Source of the DNA: Anaspis maculata
Lineage: Eukaryota; Arthropoda; Insecta; Coleoptera; Scraptiidae
Assembly: GCA_949128115.1 (NCBI GenBank)
Contig: OX421968.1
Location: 56,499,423-56,563,422, forward strand
Length of the DNA: 64,000 nt
Reading direction: 5' to 3'
In this document: positions 23,006 to 36,317 of the stretch, in pieces
Numbering within the stretch: the stretch's first letter is position 1
Layout: every line of letters begins with the position of its first letter
Position numbers and translations under genes: made by a program
The notes under the pieces: generated by a model
The model's database searches: none
What the model was told of the DNA's origin: nothing
The model's input: the letters and a program-made list of their open reading frames with translations, nothing else

Positions 23006-26000
23006 ACCCACGTGACTTCAGGCTTCAACCCACGTGACTTTGAAAACGATCGGTCACCATTTTTGAAGTTGGCTGCTACTTTTTTCAAACGCAACATCTG
23101 ACAAACGAACACAAATATAGAAAGAAAGACACAATTGTTATCCAAAAAAGTCAGGTTTGAACCCACGTGACTCCAGGCTCCAACCCACGTGACTTCAGGC
23201 TTCAACCCACGTGACTTCAGGCTCCAACCCACGTGACTTTCAAAACGATCGGTCACCACTTTTGGAGTTGGCAGCTTCTTGTTCCAAACGCAACATCTGA
23301 CGAACGAACACAAATATCAAAAAAAAGACACAATTGTTATCCAAAAAGTTCAGGCTTCAACCCACGTGACTTCAGGCTCCAACCCACGTGACTTTTGAAA
23401 CGATCGGTCACGACTTTTGGAGTTGTCAGCTACTTGTTCCAAACGCAACATCTGACGAACGAACACAAATATAGAAGAAAAGACACAATTGTTATCCAAA
23501 AAGTTCAGGTTTTAGCCCACGTGACTTCAGGCTTCAACCCACGTGACTTCAGGCTTCAACCCACGTGACTTTGAAAACGATCGGTCACCACTTTTGAAGT
23601 TGGCAGCTACTCTTCCCAAACGCAACATCTGACTAACGAACACAAATATAGAAGAAAAGACACAATTGTTATCCAAAAAGTTCAGGTTTCAACCCACGTG
23701 ACTTCAGGCTTCAACCCACGTGACTTCAGGCTCCAACCCACGTGACTTTTGAAACGATCGGTCACGACTTTTGGAGTTGTCAGCTACTTGTTCCAAACGC
23801 AACATCTGACGAACGAACACAAATATAGAAGAAAAGACACAATTGTTATCCAAAAAGTTCAGGTTTTAACCCATGTGACTTCAGGCTTCAACCCACGTGA
23901 CTTCAGTCTCCAACCCACGTGACTTTGAAAACGATCAGTCACCACTTTCGAAGTTGGCAGCTACTCTTTCCAAACGCATCATCTGACGAACGAACACAAA
24001 TATAGAAAAAAAGGCACAATTGTTATCCAAAAAGCTCAGGTTTGATCCCACGTGACTCCAGGCTCCAACCCACGTGACTTCAGGCGCCAACCCACGTGAC
24101 TTTGAGAACGATCGGTCACCACTTTTGAAGTTGGCAGCTACCCTTTCCAAACGCAACATCTGACGAACGAACACAAATATAGAAAAAAAGACACAATTGT
24201 TATCCAAAAAGTTCAAGTTTTAACCCACGTGACTTCAGGCTTCAACCCACGTGACTTCAGGCTTCATCCCACGTGACTTTCAAAACGATCGGTCACCACT
24301 TTTGGAGTTGGCAGCTTTTTGTTCCAAACGCAACATCTGACGAACGAACACAAATATAAAAAAAAAGACACAATTGTTATCCAAAAAGTTTAGGCTCCAA
24401 CCCACGTGACTCCAGGCTCCAACCCACGTGACTTCAGGCTTCAACCCACGTGACTTTGAGAACGATCGGTCACCACTTTTAAAGTTGGCAGCTACTCTTT
24501 CCAATCGCATCATCTGACGAACGAACACAAATATAGAAAAAAAGACACAATTGTTATCCAAAAAGTTCAGGTTCTAACCCACGTGACTTCAGGCTTCAAC
24601 CCACGTGACTTCAGGCTTCAACCCACGTGACTTTAGGCTTCAACCCACGTGACTTTGAAAACGATCGGTCACCATTTTTGAAGTTGGCTGCTACTCTTTC
24701 CAATCGCAACATCTGACGAACGAACACAAATATAGAAAAAAAGACACAATTGTTATCCAAAAAGTTCAGGTTCTAACCCACGTGACTCCAGGCTCCAACC
24801 CACGTGACTTCAGGCTTCAACCCACGTGACTTTGAGAACGATCGGTCACCACTTTTGAAGTTGGCAGCTACTCTTTCCAAACGCAACATCTGACGAACGA
24901 ACACAAATATAGAAGAAAAGACACAATTGTTATCCAAAAAGTTCAGGTTTTAACCCACGTGACTTCAAGCTTCAACCCACGTGACTTCAGGCTTCAACCC
25001 ACGTGACTTCAGGCTTCAACCCACGTGACTTCAGGCTTCAACCCACGTGACTTTGAAAACGATCGGTCACCACTTTTGGAGTAGGCAGCTACTCTTTCCA
25101 AACGCAACATCTGACGAACGAACACAAATATAGAAAGAAAGACACAATTGTTATCCAAAAAGTTCAGGTTGGAACCCACGTGACTCCAGGCTCCAACCCA
25201 CGTGACTCCAGGCTCCAACCCACGTGACTTCAGGCTTCAACCCACGTGACTTTTAAAACGATCGGTCACCACTTTTGATGTTTGCAGCTACTTGTTTCAA
25301 ACGCAACATCTGACTAACGAACACAAATATAGAAAAAAAGACACAATTGTTATCCAAAAAGTTCAAGTTTTAACCCACGTGACTTCAGGCTTCAACCCAC
25401 GTGACTTCAGGCTTCAACCCACGTGACTTTCAGAACGATCGGTCACCACTTTTGGAGTTGGCAGCTTTTTGTTCCAAACGCAACATCTGACGAACGAACA
25501 CAAATATAAAAAAAAAGACACAATTGTTATCCAAAAAGTTTAGGCTCCAACCCACGTGACTCCAGGCTCCAACCCACGTGACTTCAGGCTTCAACCCACG
25601 TGACTTTGAGAACGATCGGTCACCACTTTTAAAGTTGGCAGCTACTCTTTCCAATCGCATCATCTGACGAACGAACACAAATATAGAAAAAAAGACACAA
25701 TTGTTATCCAAAAAGTTCAGGTTCTAACCCACGTGACTTCAGGCTTCAACCCACGTGACTTCAGGCTTCAACCCACGTGACTTTAGGCTTCAACCCACGT
25801 GACTTTGAAAACGATCGGTCACCATTTTTGAAGTTGGCTGCTACTCTTTCCAATCGCAACATCTGACGAACGAACACAAATATAGAAAAAAAGACACAAT
25901 TGTTATCCAAAAAGTTCAGGTTCTAACCCACGTGACTTCAGGCTTCAACCCACGTGACTTCAGGCTCCAACCCACGTGACTCCAGGCTTCAGCCCACGTG

Positions 26001-26300
26001 ACTTTTGAAACGATCGGTCACCACTTTTGATGTTGGCAGCTACTTGTTCCAAACGCAACATCTGACTAACGAACACAAATATAGAAGAAAAGACACAATT
26101 GTTATCCAAAAAGTTCAGGTTTTAACCCACGTGACTTCAGGCTTCAACCTGCGTGACTTCAGGCTCCAACCCACGTGACTTTTGAAACGATCGGTCACGA
26201 CTTTTGGAGTTGTCAGCTACTTGTTCCAAACGCAACATCTGACGAACGAACACAAATATAGAAGAAAAGACACAATTGTTATCGAAGAAGTTCAGGTTTT
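23006..26300 (+). repeat. 3,296-bp tandem duplication, copy 2
   Basis: A head-to-tail copy of the preceding block carrying the same rare markers (CCCATGTGAC, CACTTTCGAAG, GGCACAATTG, CTTCATCCCACG). It diverges after about 26,300, where TTCAACGCACGTG replaces TTCAACCCACGTG. Because even the rare single-base markers are shared, this is among the most recent block duplications in the window. Confidence 0.88.
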
Positions 26301-27265
26301 AACCCACGTGACTTCAGGCTTCAACGCACGTGACTTCAGGCTTCAACCCACGTGACTTTGAAAACGATCGGTCACCACTTTTGAAGTTGGCAGCTACTCT
26401 TTCCAAACGCAACATCTGACGAACGAACACAAATATAGAAAAAAAGACACAATTGTTATCCAAAAAGTTCAGGTTTGAACCCACGTGACTCCAGGCTCCA
26501 ACCCACGTGACTTCAGGCTTCAACCCACGTGACTTTGAGAACGATCGGTCACCACTTTTGAAGTTGGCAGCTACTCTTTCCAAACGCAACATCTGACGAA
26601 CGAACACAAATATAGAAGAAAAGACACAATTGTTATCCAAAAAGTTCAGGTTTTAACCCACGTGACTTCAAACTTCAACCCACGTGACTTCAGGCTTCAA
26701 CCCACGTGACTTCAGGCTTCAACCCACGTGACTTCAGGCTTCAACCCACGTGACTTTGAAAACGATCGGTCACCACTTTTGGAGTAGGCAGCTACTCTTT
26801 CCAAACGCAACATCTGACGAACGAACACAAATATAGAAAGAAAGACACAATTGTTATCCAAAAAGTTCAGGTTGGAACCCACGTGACTCCAGGCTCCAAC
26901 CCACGTGACTCCAGGCTCCAACCCACGTGACTTCAGGCTTCAACCCACGTGACTTTTAAAACGATCGGTCACCACTTTTGATGTTTGCAGCTACTTGTTT
27001 CAAACGCAACATCTGACTAACGAACACAAATAGAGAAGAAAAGACACAATTGTTATCCAAAAAGTTCAGGTTTCAACCCACGTGACTTCAGGCTTACACC
27101 CACGTGACTTTGAAAACGATCGGTCACCACTTTTGAAGTTGGCAGCTACTCTTTCCAAACGCAACATCTGACGAACGAACACAAATATAGAAAAAAAAAA
27201 CAATTGTTATCCAAATAGTTCAGGTTTGAACCCACGTGACTCCAGGCTCCAACCCGCGTGACTTC
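26301..27265 (+). repeat. Copy of 17,278-18,242
   Basis: Matches at a spacing of 9,023 bp, including the TTCAACGCACG element, TTCAAACTTC, GGAGTAGGCAG, GATGTTTGCAG, AAATAGAGAAG and GGCTTACACCC. It ends after AACCCGCGTGACTTC, where a TTTAGGCTTC element follows instead. Confidence 0.82.
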
Positions 27266-27459
27266 AGGCTTCAACCCACGTGACTTTAGGCTTCAACCCA
27301 CGTGACTTTGAAAACGATCGGTCACCATTTTTGAAGTTGGCTGCTACTCTTTCCAATCGCAACATCTGACGAACGAACACAAATATAGAAAAAAAGACAC
27401 AATTGTTATCCAAAAAGTTCAGGTTCTAACCCACGTGACTTCAGGCTTCAACACACGTG
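27266..27459 (+). repeat. Transition monomer before the uniform run
   Basis: One monomer of the GAAGTTGGCTGCTAC type with CCAATCGC and only two 22-bp elements after its core. It connects the copied block on the left to the uniform 177-bp run on the right. Confidence 0.75.
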
Positions 27460-28381
27460 ACTTTGAAAACGATCGGTCACCACTTTTGAAGTTGGCAGCT
27501 ACTTTTTCCAAACGCAACATCTGACGAACGAACACAAATATAGAAAAAAAGACACAATTGTTATCCAAAAAGTTCAGGTTCTAACCCACGTGACTTCAGG
27601 TTTCAACCCACGTGACTTCAGGCTTCAACACACGTGACTTTGAAAACGATCGGTCACCACTTTTGAAGTTGGCAGCTACTTTTTCCAAACGCAACATCTG
27701 ACGAACGAACACAAATATAGAAAAAAAGACACAATTGTTATCCAAAAAGTTCAGGTTCTAACCCACGTGACTTCAGGTTTCAACCCACGTGACTTCAGGC
27801 TTCAACACACGTGACTTTGAAAACGATCGGTCACCACTTTTGAAGTTGGCAGCTACTTTTTCCAAACGCAACATCTGACGAACGAACACAAATATAGAAA
27901 AAAAGACACAATTGTTATCCAAAAAGTTCAGGTTCTAACCCACGTGACTTCAGGTTTCAACCCACGTGACTTCAGGCTTCAACACACGTGACTTTGAAAA
28001 CGATCGGTCACCACTTTTGAAGTTGGCAGCTACTTTTTCCAAACGCAACATCTGACGAACGAACACAAATATAGAAAAAAAGACACAATTGTTATCCAAA
28101 AAGTTCAGGTTCTAACCCACGTGACTTCAGGTTTCAACCCACGTGACTTCAGGCTTCAACACACGTGACTTTGAAAACGATCGGTCACCACTTTTGAAGT
28201 TGGCAGCTACTTTTTCCAAACGCAACATCTGACGAACGAACACAAATATAGAAAAAAAGACACAATTGTTATCCAAAAAGTTCAGGTTCTAACCCACGTG
28301 ACTTCAGGTTTCAACCCACGTGACTTCAGGCTTCAACACACGTGACTTTGAAAACGATCGGTCACCACTTTTGAAGTTGGC
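27460..28381 (+). repeat. Homogeneous run of 177-bp monomers (five identical copies plus a partial sixth)
   Basis: Core starts lie at 27,460, 27,637, 27,814, 27,991, 28,168 and 28,345, each exactly 177 bp apart. The five complete monomers read identically, including a seven-A tract and the element order CTAACCC, CAGGTTTCAACCC, CTTCAACACACG. The sixth departs at 28,382, where GGCAGC becomes GGCTGC. Everywhere else neighbouring monomers differ, so this is the one place where a single monomer was amplified alone. Confidence 0.93.
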
Positions 28382-31300
28382 TGCTACTCTTTCCAAACGC
28401 AACATCTGACGAACGAACACAAATATAGAAAAAAAGACACAATTGTTATCCAAAAAGTTCAGGTTCTAACCCACGTGACTTCAGGCTTCAACCCACGTGA
28501 CTTCAGGCTCCAACCCACGTGACTCCAGGCTTCAGCCCACGTGACTTTTGAAACGATCGGTCACCACTTTTGATGTTGGCAGCTACTTGTTCCAAACGCA
28601 ACATCTGACTAACGAACACAAATATAAAAGAAAAGACACAATTGTTATCCAAAAAGTTCAGGTTTTAACCCACGTGACTTCAGGCTTCAACCTGCGTGAC
28701 TTCAGGCTCCAACCCACGTGACTTTTGAAACGATCGGTCACGACTTTTGGAGTTGTCAGCTACTTGTTCCAAACGCAACATCTGACGAACGAACACAAAT
28801 ATAGAAGAAAAGACACAATTGTTATCGAAGAAGTTCAGGTTTTAACCCACGTGACTTCAGGCTTCAACGCACGTGACTTCAGGCTTCAACCCACGTGACT
28901 TTGAAAACGATCGGTCACCACTTTTGAAGTTGGCAGCTACTCTTTCCAAACGCAACATCTGACGAACGAACACAAATATAGAAAAAAAGACACAATTGTT
29001 ATCCAAAAAGTTCAGGTTTGAACCCACGTGACTCCAGGCTCCAACCCACGTGACTTCAGGCTTCAACCCACGTGACTTTGAGAACGATCGGTCACCACTT
29101 TTGAAGTTGGCAGCTACTCTTTCCAAACGCAACATCTGACGAACGAACACAAATATAGAAGAAAAGACACAATTGTTATCCAAAAAGTTCAGGTTTTAAC
29201 CCACGTGACTTCAAACTTCAACCCACGTGACTTCAGGCTTCAACCCACGTGACTTCAGGCTTCAACCCACGTGACTTCAGGCTTCAACCCACGTGACTTT
29301 GAAAACGATCGGTCACCACTTTTGGAGTAGGCAGCTACTCTTTCCAAACGCAACATCTGACGAACGAACACAAATATAGAAAGAAAGACACAATTGTTAT
29401 CCAAAAAGTTCAGGTTGGAACCCACGTGACTCCAGGCTCCAACCCACGTGACTCCAGGCTCCAACCCACGTGACTTCAGGCTTCAACCCACGTGACTTTT
29501 AAAACGATCGGTCACCACTTTTGATGTTTGCAGCTACTTGTTTCAAACGCAACATCTGACTAACGAACACAAATAGAGAAGAAAAGACACAATTGTTATC
29601 CAAAAAGTTCAGGTTTCAACCCACGTGACTTCAGGCTTACACCCACGTGACTTTGAAAACGATCGGTCACCACTTTTGAAGTTGGCAGCTACTCTTTCCA
29701 AACGCAACATCTGACGAACGAACACAAATATAGAAAAAAAAAACAATTGTTATCCAAATAGTTCAGGTTTGAACCCACGTGACTCCAGGCTCCAACCCGC
29801 GTGACTTCAGGCTTCAACCCACGTGACTTTGAAAACGATCGGTCACCACTTTTGAAGTTGGCAGCTACTCTTTCCAAACGCAACATCTGACGAACGAACA
29901 CAAATATAGAGAAAAAGACACAATTGTTTTCCAAAAAGTTCAGGTTCTAACCCACGTGACTTCAGGCTTCAACCCACGTGACTTCGGGCTTCAACCCACG
30001 TGACTTTGAAAACGATCGGTCACCATTTTTGAAGTTGGCTGCTACTCTTTCCAAACGCAACATCTGACGAACGAACACAAATATAGAAAAAAAAAAACAA
30101 TTGTTATCCAAATAGTTCAGGTTTGAACCCACGTGACTCCAGGCTCCAACCCACGTGACTTCAGGCTTCAACCCACGTGACTTTGAGAACGATCGGTCAC
30201 CACTTTTGAAGTTGGCAGCTACTCTTTCCAAACGCAACATCTGACGAACGAACACAAATATAGAAGAAAAGACACAACTGTTATCCAAAAAGTTCAGGTT
30301 TTAACCCACGTGACTTCAGGTTTCAACCCACGTGACTTCAGGCTTCAACACACGTGACTTTGAAAACGATCGGTCACCACTTTTGAAGTTGGCAGCTACT
30401 TTTTCCAAACGCAACATCTGACGAACGAACACAAATATAGAAAGAAAGACACAATTGTTATCCAAAAAGTTCAGGTTTGAACCCACGTGACTCCAGACTC
30501 CAAACCACGTGACTTCAGGCTTCAACCCACGTGACTTTTAAAACGATCGGTCACCACTTTTGATGTTGGCAGCTACTTGTTCCAAACGCAACATCTGACT
30601 AACGAACACAAATATAGAAGAAAAGACACAATTGTTATCCAAAAAGTTCAGGTTTTAACCCACGTGACTTCAGGCTTCAACCCGCGTGACTTCAGGCTTC
30701 ACCCCACGTGATATGAAAACGATCGGTCACCACTTTTGAAGTTGGCAGCTACTCTTTCCAAACGCAACATCTGACGAACGAACACAAATAAAGAAAAAAA
30801 GACACAATTGTTATCCAAAAAGTTCAGGTTTGAACCCACGTGACTCCAGGCTCCAACCCACGTGACTTCAGGCTTCAACCCACGTGACTTTGAGAACGAT
30901 CGGTCACCACTTTTGAAGTTGGCAGCTACTCTTTCCAAACGCAACATCTGACGAACGAACACAAATATAGAAGAAAAGACACAATTGTTATCCAAAAAGT
31001 TCAGGTTTTAACCCACGTGACTTCAAGCTTCAACCCACGTGACTTCAGGCTTCAACCCACGTGACTTCAGGCTTCAACCCACGTGACTTCAGGCTTCAAC
31101 CCACGTGACTTTGAAAACGATCGGTCACCACTTTTGAAGTTGGCAGCTACTCTTTCCAAACGCAACATCTGACGAACGAACACAAATATAGAAAAAAAGA
31201 CACAATTGTTATCCAAAAAGTTCAGGTTCTAACCCACGTGACTTCAGGCTTCAACCCACGTGGCTTCATGCTCCAACCCACGTGACTTCAGGCTTCAACC

Positions 31301-33056
31301 CACGTGACTTTGAAAACGATCGGTCACCATTTTTGAAGTTGGCTGCTACTTTTTTCAAACGCAACATCTGACAAACGAACACAAATATAGGAAGAAAGAC
31401 ACAATTGTTATCCAAAAAAGTCAGGTTTGAACCCACGTGACTCCAGGCTCCAACCCACGTGACTTCAGGCTTCAACCCACGTGACTTCAGGCTCCAACCC
31501 ACGTGACTTTCAAAACGATCGGTCACCACTTTTGGAGTTGGCAGCTTCTTGTTCCAAACGCAACATCTGACGAACGAACACAAATATCAAAAAAAAGACA
31601 CAATTGTTATCCAAAAAGTTCAGGCTTCAACCCACGTGACTTCAGGCTCCAACCCACGTGACTTTTGAAACGATCGGTCACGACTTTTGGAGTTGTCAGC
31701 TACTTGTTCCAAACGCAACATCTGACGAACGAACACAAATATAGAAGAAAAGACACAATTGTTATCCAAAAAGTTCAGGTTTTAGCCCACGTGACTTCAG
31801 GCTTCAACCCACGTGACTTCAGGCTTCAACCCACGTGACTTTGAAAACGATCGGTCACCACTTTTGAAGTTGGCAGCTACTCTTCCCAAACGCAACATCT
31901 GACTAACGAACACAAATATAGAAGAAAAGACACAATTGTTATCCAAAAAGTTCAGGTTTCAACCCACGTGACTTCAGGCTTCAACCCACGTGACTTCAGG
32001 CTCCAACCCACGTGACTTTTGAAACGATCGGTCACGACTTTTGGAGTTGTCAGCTACTTGTTCCAAACGCAACATCTGACGAACGAACACAAATATAGAA
32101 GAAAAGACACAATTGTTATCCAAAAAGTTCAGGTTTTAACCCATGTGACTTCAGGCTTCAACCCACGTGACTTCAGTCTCCAACCCACGTGACTTTGAAA
32201 ACGATCAGTCACCACTTTCGAAGTTGGCAGCTACTCTTTCCAAACGCATCATCTGACGAACGAACACAAATATAGAAAAAAAGACACAATTGTTATCCAA
32301 AAAGCTCAGGTTTGATCCCACGTGACTCCAGGCTCCAACCCACGTGACTTCAGGCGCCAACCCACGTGACTTTGAGAACGATCGGTCACCACTTTTGAAG
32401 TTGGCAGCTACCCTTTCCAAACGCAACATCTGACGAACGAACACAAATATAGAAAAAAAGACACAATTGTTATCCAAAAAGTTCAAGTTTTAACCCACGT
32501 GACTTCAGGCTTCAACCCACGTGACTTCAGGCTTCATCCCACGTGACTTTCAAAACGATCGGTCACCACTTTTGGAGTTGGCAGCTTTTTGTTCCAAACG
32601 CAACATCTGACGAACGAACACAAATATAAAAAAAAAGACACAATTGTTATCCAAAAAGTTTAGGCTCCAACCCACGTGACTCCAGGCTCCAACCCACGTG
32701 ACTTCAGGCTTCAACCCACGTGACTTTGAGAACGATCGGTCACCACTTTTAAAGTTGGCAGCTACTCTTTCCAATCGCATCATCTGACGAACGAACACAA
32801 ATATAGAAAAAAAGACACAATTGTTATCCAAAAAGTTCAGGTTCTAACCCACGTGACTTCAGGCTTCAACCCACGTGACTTCAGGCTTCAACCCACGTGA
32901 CTTTAGGCTTCAACCCACGTGACTTTGAAAACGATCGGTCACCATTTTTGAAGTTGGCTGCTACTCTTTTCAATCGCAACATCTGACGAACGAACACAAA
33001 TATAGAAAAAAAGACACAATTGTTATCCAAAAAGTTCAGGTTCTAACCCACGTGAC
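28382..33056 (+). repeat. 4.7-kb copy of 16,816-21,490
   Basis: Matches at a constant spacing of 11,566 bp across about 25 monomers, through the GGAGTAGGCAG, GTTTTCC, CTTCGGGCTTC, ACAACTG, GATATGAAAAC, AATAAAGAAAAAAAG, CCCACGTGGCTTCATG and CCCATGTGAC markers. It crosses the boundary between the 3,513-bp and 3,296-bp duplications, so that boundary existed before this copy was made. Private changes include AAATATAGGAAG near 31,388. Confidence 0.87.
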
Positions 33057-34131
33057 TTCAGGCTTCAACCCACGTGACTTCAGGCTCCAACCCACGTGAC
33101 TCCAGGCTTCAGCCCACGTGACTTTTGAAACGATCGGTCACCACTCTTGATGTTGGCAGCTACTTGTTCCAAACGCAACATCTGACTAACGAACACAAAT
33201 ATAGAAGAAAAGACACAATTGTTATCAAAAAAGTTCAGGTTTTAACCCACGGACTTCAGGCTTCAACCTGCGTGACTTCAGGCTCCAACCCACGTGACTT
33301 TTGAAACGATCGGTCACGACTTTTGGAGTTGTCAGCTACTTGTTCCAAACGCAACATCTGACGAACGAACACAAATATAGAAGAAAAGACACAATTGTTA
33401 TCGAAGAAGTTCAGGTTTTAACCCACGTGACTTCAGGCTTCAACGCACGTGACTTCAGGCTTCAACCCACGTGACTTTGAAAACGATCGGTCACCACTTT
33501 TGAAGTTGGCAGCTACTCTTTCCAAACGCAACATCTGACGAACGAACACAAATATAGAAAAAAAGACACAATTGTTATCCAAAAAGTTCAGGTTTGAACC
33601 CACGTGACTCCAGGCTCCAACCCACGTGACTTCAGGCTTCAACCCACGTGACTTTGAGAACGATCGGTCACCACTTTTGAAGTTGGCAGCTACTCTTTCC
33701 AAACGCAACATCTGACGAACGAACACAAATATAGAAGAAAAGACACAATTGTTATCCAAAAAGTTCAGGTTTTAACCCACGTGACTTCAAGCTTCAACCC
33801 ACGTGACTTCAGGCTTCAACCCACGTGACTTCAGGCTTCAACCCACGTGACTTCAGGCTTCAACCCACGTGACTTTGAAAACGATCGGTCACCACTTTTG
33901 GAGTAGGCAGCTACTCTTTCCAAACGCAACATCTGACGAACGAACACAAATATAGAAAGAAAGACACAATTGTTATCCAAAAAGTTCAGGTTGGAACCCA
34001 CGTGACTCCAGGCTTCAACCCACGTGACTCCAGGCTCCAACCCACGTGACTTCAGGCTTCAACCCACGTGACTTTTAAAACGATCGGTCACCACTTTTGA
34101 TGTTTGCAGCTACTTGTTTCAAACGCAACAT
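32430..34131 (+). repeat. 1,703-bp tandem duplication, copy 1
   Basis: Matches 34,132 onward at 1,702 to 1,703 bp. The difference is a one-base loss at 33,250, where CACGTGAC has become CACGGAC and one CACGTG site is destroyed. Its left part overlaps the end of the 4.7-kb copied block. Confidence 0.83.
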
Positions 34132-35775
34132 CTGACTAACGAACACAAATATAGAAAAAAAGACACAATTGTTATCCAAAAAGTTCAAGTTTTAACCCAC
34201 GTGACTTCAGGCTTCAACCCACGTGACTTCAGGCTTCAACCCACGTGACTTTCAAAACGATCGGTCACCACTTTTGGAGTTGGCAGCTTTTTGTTCCAAA
34301 CGCAACATCTGACGAACGAACACAAATATAAAAAAAAAGACACAATTGTTATCCAAAAAGTTTAGGCTCCAACCCACGTGACTCCAGGCTCCAACCCACG
34401 TGACTTCAGGCTTCAACCCACGTGACTTTGAGAACGATCGGTCACCACTTTTAAAGTTGGCAGCTACTCTTTCCAATCGCATCATCTGACGAACGAACAC
34501 AAATATAGAAAAAAAGACACAATTGTTATCCAAAAAGTTCAGGTTCTAACCCACGTGACTTCAGGCTTCAACTCACGTGACTTCAGGCTTCAACCCACGT
34601 GACTTTAGGCTTCAACCCACGTGACTTTGAAAACGATCGGTCACCATTTTTGAAGTTGGCTGCTACTCTTTCCAATCGCAACATCTGACGAACGAACACA
34701 AATATAGAAAAAAAGACACAATTGTTATCCAAAAAGTTCAGGTTCTAACCCACGTGACTTCAGGCTTCAACCCACGTGACTTCAGGCTCCAACCCACGTG
34801 ACTCCAGGCTTCAGCCCACGTGACTTTTGAAACGATCGGTCACCACTTTTGATGTTGGCAGCTACTTGTTCCAAACGCAACATCTGACTAACGAACACAA
34901 ATATAGAAGAAAAGACACAATTGTTATCCAAAAAGTTCAGGTTTTAACCCACGTGACTTCAGGCTTCAACCTGCGTGACTTCAGGCTCCAACCCACGTGA
35001 CTTTTGAAACGATCGGTCACGACTTTTGGAGTTGTCAGCTACTTGTTCCAAACGCAACATCTGACGAACGAACACAAATATAGAAGAAAAGACACAATTG
35101 TTATCGAAGAAGTTCAGGTTTTAACCCACGTGACTTCAGGCTTCAACGCACGTGACTTCAGGCTTCAACCCACGTGACTTTGAAAACGATCGGTCACCAC
35201 TTTTGAAGTTGGCAGCTACTCTTTCCAAACGCAACATCTGACGAACGAACACAAATATAGAAAAAAAGACACAATTGTTATCCAAAAAGTTCAGGTTTGA
35301 ACCCACGTGACTCCAGGCTCCAACCCACGTGACTTCAGGCTTCAACCCACGTGACTTTGAGAACGATCGGTCACCACTTTTGAAGTTGGCAGCTACTCTT
35401 TCCAAACGCAACATCTGACGAACGAACACAAATATAGAAGAAAAGACACAATTGTTATCCAAAAAGTTCAGGTTTTAACCCACGTGACTTCAAGCTTCAA
35501 CCCACGTGACTACAGGCTTCAACCCACGTGACTTCAGGCTTCAACCCACGTGACTTCAGGCTTCAACCCACGTGACTTTGAAAACGATCGGTCACCACTT
35601 TTGGAGTAGGCAGCTACTCTTTCCAAACGCAACATCTGACGAACGAACACAAATATAGAAAGAAAGACACAATTGTTATCCAAAAAGTTCAGGTTGGAAC
35701 CCACGTGACTCCAGGCTCCAACCCACGTGACTCCAGGCTCCAACCCACGTGACTTCAGGCTTCAACCCACGTGAC
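34132..35775 (+). repeat. 1,703-bp tandem duplication, copy 2
   Basis: Repeats the preceding block, ending where ACTTTGAAAACG replaces ACTTTTAAAACG. Small private changes include TTCAACTCACG near 34,570 and GACTACAGGC near 35,509. Confidence 0.82.
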
Positions 35776-36317
35776 TTTGAAAACGATCGGTCACCACTTT
35801 TGAAGTTGGCAGCTACTCTTTCCAAACGCAACATCTGACGAACGAACACAAATATAGAAAAAATGACACAATTGTTATCCAAAAAGTTCAGGTTCTAACC
35901 CACGTGACTTCAGGCTTCAACCCACGTGACTTCATGCTCCAACCCACGTGACTTCAGGCTTCAACCCACGTGACTTTGAAAACGATCGGTCACCATTTTT
36001 GAAGTTGGCTGCTACTCTTTTCAAACGCAACATCTGACAAACGAACACAAATATAGAAAGAAAGACACAATTGTTATCCAAAAAAGTCAGGTTTGAACCC
36101 ACGTGACTCCAGGCTCCATCCCACGTGACTTCAGGCTTCAACCCACGTGACTTCAGGCTTCAACCCACGTGACTTCAGGCTCCAACCCACGTGACTTTCA
36201 AAACGATCGGTCACGACTTTTGGAGTTGTCAGCTACTTGTTCCAAACGCAACATCTGACGAACGAACACAAATATAGAAGAAAAGACACAATTGTTATCC
36301 AAAAAGTTCAGGTTTCA
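35750..36317 (+). repeat. Short block shared with 42,074-42,641
   Basis: About three monomers match at a spacing of 6,324 bp. The shared rare markers are GAAAAAATGACAC, CTTCATGCTCC and CTCCATCCCACG. It marks the left edge of the finer mosaic that runs to about 43.7 kb. Confidence 0.8.
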
